DNA of 64,000 nucleotides from Limnoglobus roseus (GTDB taxonomy: Bacteria > Planctomycetota > Planctomycetia > Gemmatales > Gemmataceae): the NCBI RefSeq assembly GCF_008254045.1, contig NZ_CP042425.1, forward strand, positions 3,286,001 to 3,350,000, given 5' to 3'. Below are positions 7,102 to 15,513 of the stretch, piece after piece (positions within the stretch are counted from its first letter, which is position 1; each line of letters opens with the position of its first letter). The notes below the pieces were generated by a model, which was not told the origin of the DNA, ran no database searches, and was given only the letters and a program-made list of their open reading frames with translations. The position numbers and the translations under genes are program-made.

Positions 7102-7565
7102 CCGAGGTTGGGGGTGGGGTGCCCCCCCGATTTTGAAAGGCTTTTTGGGAAGTGGTTGTCGCCGCCGGGCGTAGCCCTTACGCCTGGACTCGATACCGCG
7201 TTGCTCTCGCAACGTCCTCTCGGTGGCCACGGTTTCTCAAAAGACTTGCGATCACGTCGGTCATCCGATGATCCATGGGTGCGGGCGGACCGCACGACTC
7301 GGTGCCCGCGGTAACTCTTCACGTCTGATCTCAGTTCAACCAATCACACCAATCCAACAGTTCACAAAATCGACCCTTTTCAGGCGTGATTTAACCCATT
7401 TCGGACACAGATTGGCTTCAACCGGCGTGGAAAGTCGCGGGATTTAGGGCAGCATTGAAGGGGCGGGGCCATCCGGCCGGGTGGTTGTACGTGTCCGCTC
7501 GCAGCTGTCGCCGTTGTCCTGGGCAGTTCGCGGGCGACACGTCCCGTGGTCTCAGGACAACACCC
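7102..7565. other. 464-base stretch without a supported gene
   Basis: No frame here has convincing composition or a ribosome site. The left part contains short G- and C-runs around 7115-7130. The central part (7320-7400) is relatively AT-rich and carries CCAATCACACCAATCCAAC-type near-repeats. It may hold the promoter for the gene at 7566. I see no RNA gene. Confidence 0.4.
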
Positions 7566-8507
7566 ATGACGGATAATGCCTCTTCTGCGGCACATCGTTT
7601 CATTGAACGCGACCAACCGCTCTCCGACTTCGGCACCACGGTCGACCTCCCCAGCGGCATCAAGTTACCGCCGGGCTGTCGCATCATCGACGTTCACGAC
7701 CCCGCCCGCGGCAACGAGGGCCTTCACGTCGTGTGGGAAGTCCGGCGGGGAAGTATGAGCATCGAGAGGTCGGCGCAGGTCTACCCCGGGTTCGAATTGG
7801 CGGCCGGGGAGTGCCCGGCGGCGGTGTGGCCACCGCCGCCGTGGCCCGGGGACCTGTGGCCTGTCTCGGACGCCCCTGCTTCCATCGTCGCGTGGTTCCG
7901 AGTTACTGCCTTCGCCGGAGACTTCACGGTGTGCCCCGTGGACATCGCCCCCGACCATCGAGTGGTCGGGTGGCGGGCCAAGCTCCGGGCTGCCCGCCTG
8001 CTCGCAGCCGCCGCGGGTGTTGTCGGCCGCGACCGTATAGCGTGGCCGCTCCCGGCAGACCCAGCCATCGCGTGGGGCGAGTTCCTGGCCTTGTGGGATG
8101 CCGTCCTGTCGTGGGCAGCGACGGTGGCCGCCCGTGTCGGATCGGGCGAGATCCACGTCCCGACTCACGACGCCCTCGGCCCGCTCCCGAAAGGTTCGCC
8201 GGCCTCCGCCTTTAACGCTCTCGCCATGCAGATCGCTGCCGTTAAGGGTGGCGCGTTCCTGAACTCGCCTTCACGGGCCTGGGCCAAACTGCTCGGGTGT
8301 TCGAGGGGGGTGGTCGTCAAGTTGAAGTTGTGGCGTCAGACCCAGGAACGGAAACGAGCCGCGAAGCCCGCGGCCCCGAAAACCGTCCGCCTCACACCCG
8401 CGATCGAGAGTACGGAGACCGACCGGAGAACGGCCACAGAGCGGCTCATTACCGAACAGCGGCTCGATGCCTCCCAGGACTCGCAAAGACGGTCGGCGCG
8501 GGCGTGA
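7566..8507 (+). CDS. hypothetical accessory protein, 313 aa
   Basis: ATG 7566 (AGGA eight bases upstream) begins MTDNASSAAHRFIERDQ. The first 100 residues are beta-rich (IKLPPGCRIIDVHD...). The middle is alanine-rich helix (RAARLLAAAAGVV), and a C-terminal segment, FLNSPSRAWAKLLGCSRGVV, followed by VKLKLWRQTQERKR, resembles an HTH with a basic extension. It is located just before a small HTH gene and the replicative-type helicase, the place of a replication-accessory or regulatory gene in such elements, but no family is recognised. Confidence 0.55.
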   Translation: MTDNASSAAHRFIERDQPLSDFGTTVDLPSGIKLPPGCRIIDVHDPARGNEGLHVVWEVRRGSMSIERSAQVYPGFELAAGECPAAVWPPPPWPGDLWPVSDAPASIVAWFRVTAFAGDFTVCPVDIAPDHRVVGWRAKLRAARLLAAAAGVVGRDRIAWPLPADPAIAWGEFLALWDAVLSWAATVAARVGSGEIHVPTHDALGPLPKGSPASAFNALAMQIAAVKGGAFLNSPSRAWAKLLGCSRGVVVKLKLWRQTQERKRAAKPAAPKTVRLTPAIESTETDRRTATERLITEQRLDASQDSQRRSARA

Positions 8508-8636
8508 GCGGCCCGTGAGCAAAACCGCTCACGTGAGCAAACGAGAAAATACCATCCGGATTTTTTCGACAGAAACGCCTCGATTCCAAGCGGTCGCGAC
8601 TGATTGGTGTTGGGATTTTGGCGAACGTCCGTGAGC
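8504..8636. repeat. cluster of GTGAGC repeats with TCACGTGA palindrome
   Basis: GTGAGC occurs at 8504, 8515, 8533 and 8631, and inverted (GCTCAC) at 8527. The 8527-8538 segment is the perfect palindrome GCTCACGTGAGC. Three copies extend to GTGAGCAA. The cluster lies between the 313-aa gene and an HTH gene, some 400-500 bases before the helicase gene. It could be an operator array or iteron-like origin; which one cannot be told from sequence. Confidence 0.4.
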
Positions 8637-8684
8637 AACCGCTTTAGGAAAGGGCCGCGCGGCCCCATTCACACGGGAGCGAAC

Positions 8685-8930
8685 ATGACGACCACCATCG
8701 TCCCTACCCTGATTACCCCTGGCGTCATTGCCGCCGAGGTCGGCGTCCCCCTGCACCGGGTGACGCACATCCTGGCCACGCGGCCGCACATCCGGCCGTC
8801 GGCTCGGGCGGGCACACTGCGGTTGTACGACCAGGCGGCAGTTGAGGCGGTACGGGCGGAAATTGAGAGGAAGTGCTCAGTGAAATCGAGCCGTCCAGCC
8901 CTGCAGCTGCTTGCAGGGTCGACCAGTTAA
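8685..8930 (+). CDS. small HTH (MerR/excisionase-like) protein, 81 aa
   Basis: ATG 8685 follows GGGAGC. The protein has LITPGVIAAEVGVPLHRVTHI, a two-helix DNA-binding unit, then ILATRPHIRPSARAGTLRLY (wing) and DQAAVEAVRAEIERK (final helix). This is the layout of MerR-like N-terminal domains used as excisionases or element regulators. It lies between the GTGAGC repeat cluster and the helicase gene and is a candidate binder of those repeats. Confidence 0.6.
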   Translation: MTTTIVPTLITPGVIAAEVGVPLHRVTHILATRPHIRPSARAGTLRLYDQAAVEAVRAEIERKCSVKSSRPALQLLAGSTS

Positions 8931-9026
8931 ACGACGGGCCCGCGTTGGCGCACAACGCGGGCCCGTCTGATTCACTCAAGGCGGCTTGGCGGCCGCCTCG
9001 ACAACCCCGACCAAGGAGTTAATTTG

Positions 9027-10706
9027 ATGATCGCATCGAATCCGAGCGTGTGCAATAACAGTTCGGCTAAATCGGCTGAAAAGAAGCCGTATCCTCAGGC
9101 GTCCGGTGCGGGCGCGCCGCAGAAGCTACCCGATCACAAAATCGAGGTCGTCCTCCGCACCGAAGAGCACGCCGTCGTCAACGAGGCGGTCGCGGCCCTC
9201 GCCCGGCACCCCGCGGTCTACCAGTGCAGCGGGGCCTTGGTCCGCGTCGCCGTGGACGCGGACGAGCAGTTCCCCGACGCCGAACGAAAGCCGAAGAACT
9301 CGCCGACCGTCGTCCGCCTGTCGAAGGCCGACATCCGCCGCCTTCTGACGGAGGTCGCCACTGTTCGGAAGTGGCAGCACACGCGGGGCGGGGAGCTAAT
9401 GCTTGTGGACGCGCACCCCACCGACTGGCTAACCGAACAGATCCGCGACCTGCGACAGTACCCCGGCGTTCGCCACCTGCAAGCCATCTCGCCCTACCCG
9501 GTCTTGCTCCCATCGGGCGAGATCGCGACCACGTCTGGCTACCACGCCGACGTCGGCCTTTACATCACGCCGACGGCCGGGGCGTCGGTCGCCGTTCCGG
9601 TGACGCCCACGGGGGATGAGGTTCGCGCGGCGGCGGCCACCCTCCTCGACCTCGTGGCCGACTTCCCCTTCCAGTCGCCGGCCGACCGCTCGGCTTGGTT
9701 GGCGGCCCTGTTGACGCCGCTCGCCTGGCACGCCTACTGCGGGAACACGCCGATGGCCTTCGTGGACGGCAACGCCAACGCCGTCGGCAAGACGAAGCTG
9801 ATGGACCTGATCAGCATCATCTTGTGCGGGGCCGGATTCGACCCCGTGGCGCTCCCGGAGACCGGCGAGGAGATGCGGAAGGTGCTGACGACGCTTTCCA
9901 TGCACCGCGTCTCGATGGCCCTGTTCGACAACGTCAAGGGCCGCCTCGACGACGGCGGCTTGGAGGCGGCCCTCACGAGCCCGAACTGGGGCGATCGGGC
10001 CCTCGGCGGTAACACGTGGTACAGCGGCCCCATGACGACCGTCTTCTTCGGGACGGGCAACAACGCCCAGTACAGCCCCGACATGGGCCGGCGGTTGCTG
10101 CAAATCCGGCTGGACTCGCCCGACGAACGCCCCGAACGGCGACAGGGATTCCGGCACCCGGATCTCGAAGATTACGCGCGGCGAAACCGCAGCCACTTCC
10201 TGTCGGCCGCCCTCACGATCCTTCGCGGGTGGCACGTCGCCGGCCGGCCGAAGCAAGACTTGCCGAGGTGGGGCAGCTTCGAACCGTGGTCGGCCGTGGT
10301 CCGTCAGGCCGTGGTGTTCGCCGGCCAGCCGGACCCCGCCGCGGGCCGGGACGATCGTCCCGGCGCCGTCGTCCCGGAAGCGGCCGCCATGACACGACTG
10401 CTCGCCCTCTGGGACAACTTCGGCACTTCCAACGGCGTCACCACGCTTCAGATCATCAACGCCCTGAAGGTCGCGCAAGCGGACCCCAAGAGCGTGCCCC
10501 CGTGGGCCGTCGAGTGCCAGTGGGCGGTCGAGGAGTTGTGCCCCCGGGCGGACAGTCGCCAGTTGGGCGTCAAGTTCCGCCAGTACCACCGGCGGAACTT
10601 CGGCAACCTCCGATTGGAGCAGGCCGGCACCGACCGGACGAAGACGGGGCTGTGGGTCGTGAAGGCCCTCGGCCCGGCGCCAGCCACTACCGCAGCGCTC
10701 TGTTAA
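9027..10706 (+). CDS. phage/plasmid-type P-loop helicase (D5/primase-associated), 559 aa
   Basis: ATG 9027 follows AAGGAG by eight bases. Residues 248-257 are GNANAVGKTK, a Walker A loop in the context FVDGNANAVGKTKLMDLISI. Downstream are a conserved aspartate in ALFDNVKGRLDDG and the motif TTVFFGTGNNAQYSPDMGRR with Arg pair (about 341-360). These resemble the D5-type superfamily 3/DnaB-like helicases of phages, plasmids and satellites. The N-terminal 200 residues lack a recognisable primase catalytic motif. It probably unwinds the element's origin. It is the largest replication-type gene of the island. Confidence 0.7.
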   Translation: MIASNPSVCNNSSAKSAEKKPYPQASGAGAPQKLPDHKIEVVLRTEEHAVVNEAVAALARHPAVYQCSGALVRVAVDADEQFPDAERKPKNSPTVVRLSKADIRRLLTEVATVRKWQHTRGGELMLVDAHPTDWLTEQIRDLRQYPGVRHLQAISPYPVLLPSGEIATTSGYHADVGLYITPTAGASVAVPVTPTGDEVRAAAATLLDLVADFPFQSPADRSAWLAALLTPLAWHAYCGNTPMAFVDGNANAVGKTKLMDLISIILCGAGFDPVALPETGEEMRKVLTTLSMHRVSMALFDNVKGRLDDGGLEAALTSPNWGDRALGGNTWYSGPMTTVFFGTGNNAQYSPDMGRRLLQIRLDSPDERPERRQGFRHPDLEDYARRNRSHFLSAALTILRGWHVAGRPKQDLPRWGSFEPWSAVVRQAVVFAGQPDPAAGRDDRPGAVVPEAAAMTRLLALWDNFGTSNGVTTLQIINALKVAQADPKSVPPWAVECQWAVEELCPRADSRQLGVKFRQYHRRNFGNLRLEQAGTDRTKTGLWVVKALGPAPATTAALC

Positions 10707-10711
10707 ATCGA

Positions 10712-10769
10712 CATCTCCTGCACGTGGAAGACTTAAATTTCAGGCGTTTTTGACCGCGTGCAGGAGATG
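10712..10769. terminator. 13-bp perfect inverted repeat after helicase gene
   Basis: CATCTCCTGCACG at 10712-10724 is exactly repeated in reverse complement at 10757-10769, with a 32-base AT-rich loop. It begins six bases after the helicase stop. No U-tract follows, so it may be a Rho-type end, an mRNA-stabilising stem or a protein-binding site rather than an intrinsic terminator. Confidence 0.4.
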
Positions 10770-10933
10770 CAGGACATGGCTCCCCTCCTCAGGGGATTTG
10801 ACCCGCCAAACCCCACGCCGGTATCTGCGGCCCCGAGAACCTGCCCGCGGGCAGGCCAGTCGAAGGTACGCCCACGCCGCCGCCCGACCCAGCCCGTGCG
10901 GTGCGCCCGCACCAACCACTCAGGAACACTTCC

Positions 10934-11158
10934 ATGACCCGCGACGCACTGAACTCCGCCGACCGCTGGGGCATCGAACACCGTCGCGGCCCCGGCGACC
11001 GGTGGGCCTTGCTCGGGACCGTCGGCAGCTACCGGCAGGCGTTCGACTGGCTGATCCGCTTCTCGGCCGGCGGTGACTTCCGCATTCGGCCGCCGGGCGG
11101 GTGTTCTCGGCGAGGCGGAAGGCGATCAGCAGGAGGACGGAAGGCCAACGGCCGGTGA
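10934..11158 (+). CDS. small hypothetical protein, 74 aa
   Basis: ATG 10934 follows AGGAA by eight bases. The first 55 residues (RWGIEHRRGPGDRWALLGTV; SYRQAFDWLIRFSAGGDFRI) have normal protein composition, with an aromatic-rich alpha/beta pattern. The tail is Arg/Gly-rich. It lies between the helicase and the recombinase. No family is recognised. Confidence 0.5.
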   Translation: MTRDALNSADRWGIEHRRGPGDRWALLGTVGSYRQAFDWLIRFSAGGDFRIRPPGGCSRRGGRRSAGGRKANGR

Positions 11159-11197
11159 ACGGTACTGCGTCGGGCGAAACACCTTGGGCTGACCTCA

Positions 11198-11446
11198 ATG
11201 AGGGCGGGAGACGTGGCCAAGACTTGCAAGACTAACCGCGGCGACAAGCCCCCGCTCGTCTTGTCGCTCGACGGTCCGATCGGACCGCCGAGCGACCGGG
11301 CCGTGGAACTGGTCGCCCGGATTTTGTGGAACATCGGGCGGCGCGTGCCCGATGTTGACCGGAACGAGACGATCGGCGACAACAACGGGCCCGGCAAAGG
11401 AGGCGGTCATGATTCAAGCTGTAGCGTACTTCCGCAAGAGCAATGA
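11198..11446 (+). CDS. small hypothetical protein upstream of recombinase, 82 aa
   Basis: The frame (MRAGDVAKTCKTNRGDKPP; then SDRAVELVARILWNIGRRVP) has a plausible amphipathic helix but overlaps the recombinase start by 38 bases. The last 25 residues are low-complexity. If real, it may be translated before and coupled to the recombinase. Evidence is composition only. Confidence 0.35.
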   Translation: MRAGDVAKTCKTNRGDKPPLVLSLDGPIGPPSDRAVELVARILWNIGRRVPDVDRNETIGDNNGPGKGGGHDSSCSVLPQEQ

Positions 11447-13040
11447 GGACGAGGGCGAGTCGATCGCCCAGCAGCGGGAGTGGGCGGTGCGGGCCGCGCG
11501 GGAGAACGGCATCGAACTCGTGGCCGAGTTCGCGGACGCGGCGAAGGCCGGGTGGGACACGGTCAACCGGACCGAGTTCGGCAAGATGATCCAGTTCGTC
11601 TCGGCCAACGCCCGCAAGTCGCCCATCGAGGCCGTCGTTTGTTGGCACCCCAACCGCTTCTCCCGTGCCGACTCCCTCGAGACCTTCTCATTCCTGCAGA
11701 AGTTGCGGGAGGCCGGCTGCTCCAAGATGTTCATCTACCCGAACGCGTGGAAGGACTTCAACCGGTCCGAGGACCGCATCATCTTCGGCGTCGAGCAAGA
11801 GGCCGGGTCGCACCGGTTCGTCCGCGACTTGTCGGCGGCCGTGCTCCGCGGCCGCCTGGCCGGGGCCCGGAAGGGGCGGTACGTCGGCAGCAAGCCGCCC
11901 TTCGGCTATCTCACCACGCCCGACAAGAAACTGACACCCCACCCGACCGAGGCGGCCGTCGTCGCCCGCCTCTTCACCGCCTACGCCGCCGGCACTGAAT
12001 CCCTCCGCGGGCTCTGCCGGGCGTTGGAGGCCGACGGCGTCCTGTCGCCCACCGGCAAGTCGCTGTGGGCGGCCGAGACGTTGTCGAGGATTCTCGACAA
12101 TCCGGTGTACACCGGCGATCTCGTGTTCAACCGCCGGTCGGAGGGGAAGATCGTCCGCAACGGCAAAAAGCCGACCAAGAACGCCCCGGAGCAGTGGGTC
12201 CGAGTAGCCGACGCCCACCCCGCCCTCACCTCCCGTGAGCAGTTCGAAGCCGTACAGGCCCGGTTTCGGCTGAACAAGGGACGGACAACGCCGAACGCGG
12301 CCCACACGTTCCTCCTCACGGGGTTGGCCTTCTGCGGCAACTGTGGGCACCGCATGATCGGCCGGACGATGCGGAGTACGCACAGTGGGACGGCGTTCGT
12401 GCACCAGTATTTCGTCTGCCAGCGGTACAACGCCTACGGCCTCCGCTCCGGTTGCACCTTGAACGCCGTCCCGGAGAAGGACATCGTGCCCGCAGTCGTT
12501 CGCCGGGTGGCCGAGGTGTTCCAGTCGCCGGAGTCGCTGGCGGCCGTCGTGGCCCGCGTCGATGAGGTGGGAGCCGAGGAGCGGACGACCGGCACGCACC
12601 GGGCGAAGGAATTGGCCACCAAGCTCGCCGACCTGGATGCCAAGATCAAGAGGGGGGCCGAGCGGTTGCTGTCGGTGGACGACGACCTGTTCGAAGCGTG
12701 TAAGGATCAACTCACGCGATGGAAGGACGAGCGGGCCGCCCTCAAGGCCGAACTCGACGCGGCCGGGCTCGCCCAGGCCGGCGAGCGAGACGCCGGCCGC
12801 ACGGCCGAGGCGGTTCGCCGCTCCGTGGCCCATCTCGCCGACGTGCTGCAAACCGCCTCGCGTGCCGACCTCCGCCTCCTGTTCGCGGAACTGATCGACC
12901 GCATCGACCTGAACTTCGCGGTGGCCGATCCGACCGCGAAGCGAAAGAGCAGCAGGTTCGTGGGCGGGACTATCAAAATGCGAGCACCGGCGTCTCCATA
13001 CTTGTCGCCCGGACCAAAATCCTGTTATTGCAGAGCGTGA
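11409..13040 (+). CDS. large serine recombinase, 543 aa
   Basis: ATG 11409 follows AAAGGAGG. The N-terminal catalytic domain shows VAYFRKSNEDEGESIAQQRE with nucleophile Ser11 and Arg9, then PNRFSRADSLETF (Arg83, Ser85, Arg86 region). A recombinase domain follows (PPFGYLTTPDKKLTPHPTEA), then a zinc ribbon with CGNC at 309-312 and Cys337/Cys349, and a C-terminal coiled coil with EELIDRIDLNF-type end. These are the domains of integrases that insert elements by short-site recombination. The last roughly 23 residues overlap an opposing ATPase gene and have odd composition, suggesting the 3' end was changed by integration. Confidence 0.9.
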   Translation: MIQAVAYFRKSNEDEGESIAQQREWAVRAARENGIELVAEFADAAKAGWDTVNRTEFGKMIQFVSANARKSPIEAVVCWHPNRFSRADSLETFSFLQKLREAGCSKMFIYPNAWKDFNRSEDRIIFGVEQEAGSHRFVRDLSAAVLRGRLAGARKGRYVGSKPPFGYLTTPDKKLTPHPTEAAVVARLFTAYAAGTESLRGLCRALEADGVLSPTGKSLWAAETLSRILDNPVYTGDLVFNRRSEGKIVRNGKKPTKNAPEQWVRVADAHPALTSREQFEAVQARFRLNKGRTTPNAAHTFLLTGLAFCGNCGHRMIGRTMRSTHSGTAFVHQYFVCQRYNAYGLRSGCTLNAVPEKDIVPAVVRRVAEVFQSPESLAAVVARVDEVGAEERTTGTHRAKELATKLADLDAKIKRGAERLLSVDDDLFEACKDQLTRWKDERAALKAELDAAGLAQAGERDAGRTAEAVRRSVAHLADVLQTASRADLRLLFAELIDRIDLNFAVADPTAKRKSSRFVGGTIKMRAPASPYLSPGPKSCYCRA

Positions 13041-14646
13041 AGAGTTCGCCCGGCAGGTGCTGCGGGAACTGCGTGGCGAACGTCAGGCCGAGCCACCGCT
13101 TGCGGCCGCGGCGGGCGATGCGGCTGATCTGCCCAAACAGGGCCGGCATCTTCGCGATGCGGTCGGCCGAGACGAACTCGTGGGCCTCCTCAATGACGAC
13201 GACCGTCTTCGGCTTCGCATGCGGCGGGGCGGCTTCGTAGAGTTCGTCCTGTGCCGCCGTCACGCCGCGGAGGAGATCGGAGATCGCGAGGTTGCGGTGG
13301 GCCGGCGAGTCCACGCCGGCGAGGTCGACGATCAGCACGCGGCCGGGGGCGAGCATCTTCGCATAGTCGAGTTGCTCGATCGTGCGGCCGTCGGCGGCGG
13401 TGTCGGTGCGGTCGAAGAGGCCGGTGCGGTACAGACCGGCGATGAGGCGAACCGTCTTCCGCCAACTCGCGGTGTGGCCGAGCTTCTTCTTCAGCGGCCC
13501 GGCCTTGTCGAGCAGTGGTTGCAGGTGATCGCGGAAGCCGTCGGCGTGCAGGAAGTGCGGGGCGATCGTGTCGTCACCGCTGGATAAGGCTGCTACCGCT
13601 TCGGCCACGTCGAGGACGTGCGCGAGCTTGAGGTTCGGGTAGCCGCGTTCCTGGTCGTCCCAGTTTCGCACGGCGGCCGCGTGCTCGTCCTTGTTTGCCG
13701 CGAGGCCGAGGTGCGTGACGAGTTCACTCGCGGCGTCGTAGGCGGCGAGGAAGCGGTCGGTCTGGGCCTCGTTGCCGCCGAGCAGTTCGGCCGCGATGTC
13801 CGGCGGCGTGTTCGCGAACTCCAGGCAGAACCGGCGAATCCGCGGGTGTGTCGGATCGCTCGGCGTGGCCCGCGTCGGCACGAGCAGGAACGTGTTCGGA
13901 ACGCCGGCCGGCGTCAGCCCGTGTGCCGCGAGGGCCGGCAGGATGCGCGGCGAATCGGCCGGCTGGTGCATCGTGCAATACTCGCCCTCCACGTCGATGA
14001 GGATGACGCAGACGTTCGCGGCGGCCAACTTCGCGACCCACCCGGCGAGGAACGTCGACTTCCCCGCCCCCGTCGTGCCAACGGCAAGGGTGTGCCGCGG
14101 TAGGTGGGCTTTCTCGTCGCTACGGAGGCCGACAAGGAGGTCGTCGTACCCAACCGCCTTGCCGAGCCGTAGGTCGCCGTCACACTTCAGCGCCTCGCGT
14201 GTTTCCTCCGGTGTCAGCAGTCGCACGCCGCTATTCGGCCGCGGTCGGTGGAGCGGCACAAGAGTTTGCGAGTCGCGGAGTTCGCCGAGGATTTCCAGGC
14301 TCGCCCAGCCGTGGTACGGCGGCGTGAACAGCGAGCCTTCGACTTGCGTGATGACGAGCGCTGGTGTGGATGCGGGTAATCCCACCGGGGCGGCGTAAGG
14401 GCCGCGGACGACTTGTGCCAGGTACGCCCGGCCGTCCTCGCGGCTGTCGATGCGAACGAGGGCCTGCGATCGCCACTTTGCGAAGCGGGTCTGCGGGAAG
14501 ACGACCGTCACCGTGCCGTCTTCGCTCGCGGGCGTGTCGAACAGCGTGCGGCCGTCGGTGTCGTCGGGGACCCACGCGGTGCCGTCGCCGCCGAACTCGG
14601 AGGCGAGTTCGGCCGGCAACTCGCGGTGCGGCAATTCGTCGGGCAT
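12973..14646 (-). CDS. HerA-like ATPase (DUF87 type), probably C-terminally truncated, 557 aa
   Basis: Walker A is GTTGAGKST at residues 190-198, Walker B VVVIEEAHE at 482-490, followed by the sensor region RIARRGRKRWLGLTFATQFP. The N-terminal 130 residues form a beta-rich HAS-barrel-like domain. HerA-type proteins are hexameric DNA translocases acting in repair or mobile-element defence. Family members normally continue well past the CNNRI motif (about residue 541), but here the frame ends only 17 residues later in ATSMETPVLAF, exactly where the opposing recombinase gene ends. This suggests an insertion cut off the end of the gene. Confidence 0.75.
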   Translation of the reverse strand: MPDELPHRELPAELASEFGGDGTAWVPDDTDGRTLFDTPASEDGTVTVVFPQTRFAKWRSQALVRIDSREDGRAYLAQVVRGPYAAPVGLPASTPALVITQVEGSLFTPPYHGWASLEILGELRDSQTLVPLHRPRPNSGVRLLTPEETREALKCDGDLRLGKAVGYDDLLVGLRSDEKAHLPRHTLAVGTTGAGKSTFLAGWVAKLAAANVCVILIDVEGEYCTMHQPADSPRILPALAAHGLTPAGVPNTFLLVPTRATPSDPTHPRIRRFCLEFANTPPDIAAELLGGNEAQTDRFLAAYDAASELVTHLGLAANKDEHAAAVRNWDDQERGYPNLKLAHVLDVAEAVAALSSGDDTIAPHFLHADGFRDHLQPLLDKAGPLKKKLGHTASWRKTVRLIAGLYRTGLFDRTDTAADGRTIEQLDYAKMLAPGRVLIVDLAGVDSPAHRNLAISDLLRGVTAAQDELYEAAPPHAKPKTVVVIEEAHEFVSADRIAKMPALFGQISRIARRGRKRWLGLTFATQFPQHLPGELFTLCNNRILVRATSMETPVLAF

Positions 14647-14737
14647 GGACGCTCACGAGAAGAGATCGACAAGCACGAAATCGGCCTGACGGGCGAAACC
14701 GGCCGCCGCGTCGAACGACCGGCCCGCGAACATCGCA

Positions 14738-15349
14738 CTACTTCGCTTCCGGCTTCTTCTCGCCGTCCTTCTCGGCGGGTGCCGTCGCGTCCTTCACGTT
14801 GAGGAACAGCGACTTCAGGAACGTGTTGGCCGTCTCGTCGGTCAACTTCGTCTTGTCCTTCGACACGACGAGCATCTCATAAATCCGGTTCTTGCCGACG
14901 AGGAGGACCAGCCGCTCCTCGCTCTTGTCCTTCGCGGTGTGGAACACCTCTTTGCCCTTGCGGCCGGCGATCTCGAACTCCTTCGGCTCGGACACCGTCC
15001 CGCCGTCCGCGGCCATGCCCTCAAACATCTTTTTGTACACGTCCCCGATGGTCAGGCCTTTCAGCGCCGCCCCGGACATGGTCGCCGCAGTAGCAGAGAA
15101 CTGCGTGCCGTCGGCCAAGGTGGCGTAATTGATCTGTTGCTTCAACGACAGACCGCCGCGGTTCGAGGTGGACGTGCGCGTGCCGGACCGCGTCGTCGTG
15201 GTCGGCATGAGGATTTGATAGGCCTTGTCCTTCGATTCGACGTACTTCCACCCGTCCGGGGCTTTCGGCGGCATCTTCGGGTCGTCGGCCGCGGTGACGG
15301 CGAGCGCGCTGAGGAGCACGAACAGCGGGGCGAACATGCGGACCTTCAT
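14738..15349 (-). CDS. secreted protein of unknown function, 203 aa
   Basis: ATG 15349 starts a signal peptide (MKVRMFAPLFVLLSALAVTA) cleaved after ADDP-region. The mature part is beta-rich, with FHTAKDKSEERLVLLVGKNR and ANTFLKSLFLNVK. The general layout (a value read from a secreted protein, then a 'KxFLxSF' end) resembles planctomycete proteins with one Lpx-like sandwich domain, but I cannot name it. A further in-frame start upstream at 15436 would add a non-signal extension and is rejected. Confidence 0.65.
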   Translation of the reverse strand: MKVRMFAPLFVLLSALAVTAADDPKMPPKAPDGWKYVESKDKAYQILMPTTTTRSGTRTSTSNRGGLSLKQQINYATLADGTQFSATAATMSGAALKGLTIGDVYKKMFEGMAADGGTVSEPKEFEIAGRKGKEVFHTAKDKSEERLVLLVGKNRIYEMLVVSKDKTKLTDETANTFLKSLFLNVKDATAPAEKDGEKKPEAK

Positions 15350-15513
15350 GGGACGATTCTTTCCGACATGGGGCGGCGGATGAATGTTGGAGGAGATTGT
15401 AGCAGGAAAATCCGCCCGCCAGGCCGTCGTCCCCACCGCGGGGCGGCCCCCCGAACCTCGGCCGTCCTATAACAATCGTTTCTGTCGTGCCCCCGAATTC
15501 AGGATCACCGATC

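Noticed and set aside
6624..7136. A 170-aa plus-strand frame overlapping the excisionase-like gene.
   Set aside because: Low-complexity Arg/Pro-rich shadow in another frame; the 95-aa frame has an HTH and a ribosome site.
7320..7400. Possible CRISPR-like or iteron repeats in CCAATC-rich sequence.
   Set aside because: Only two imperfect short copies, with no regular spacing.
474..12985. A 10-base match, AAAATGCGAG, near 479 and near 12975, considered as the two att cores of the island.
   Set aside because: Reading the left flank on from the ATPase frame does not give a HerA C-terminus, and a 10-base match in 13 kb can be chance. The left end probably lies outside the window or is altered.
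14653..14733. A 26-codon minus-strand frame (MFAGRSFDAAAGFARQADFV...) just before the HerA-like start.
   Set aside because: No ribosome site, no recognisable similarity, and a position that may simply be leader sequence.
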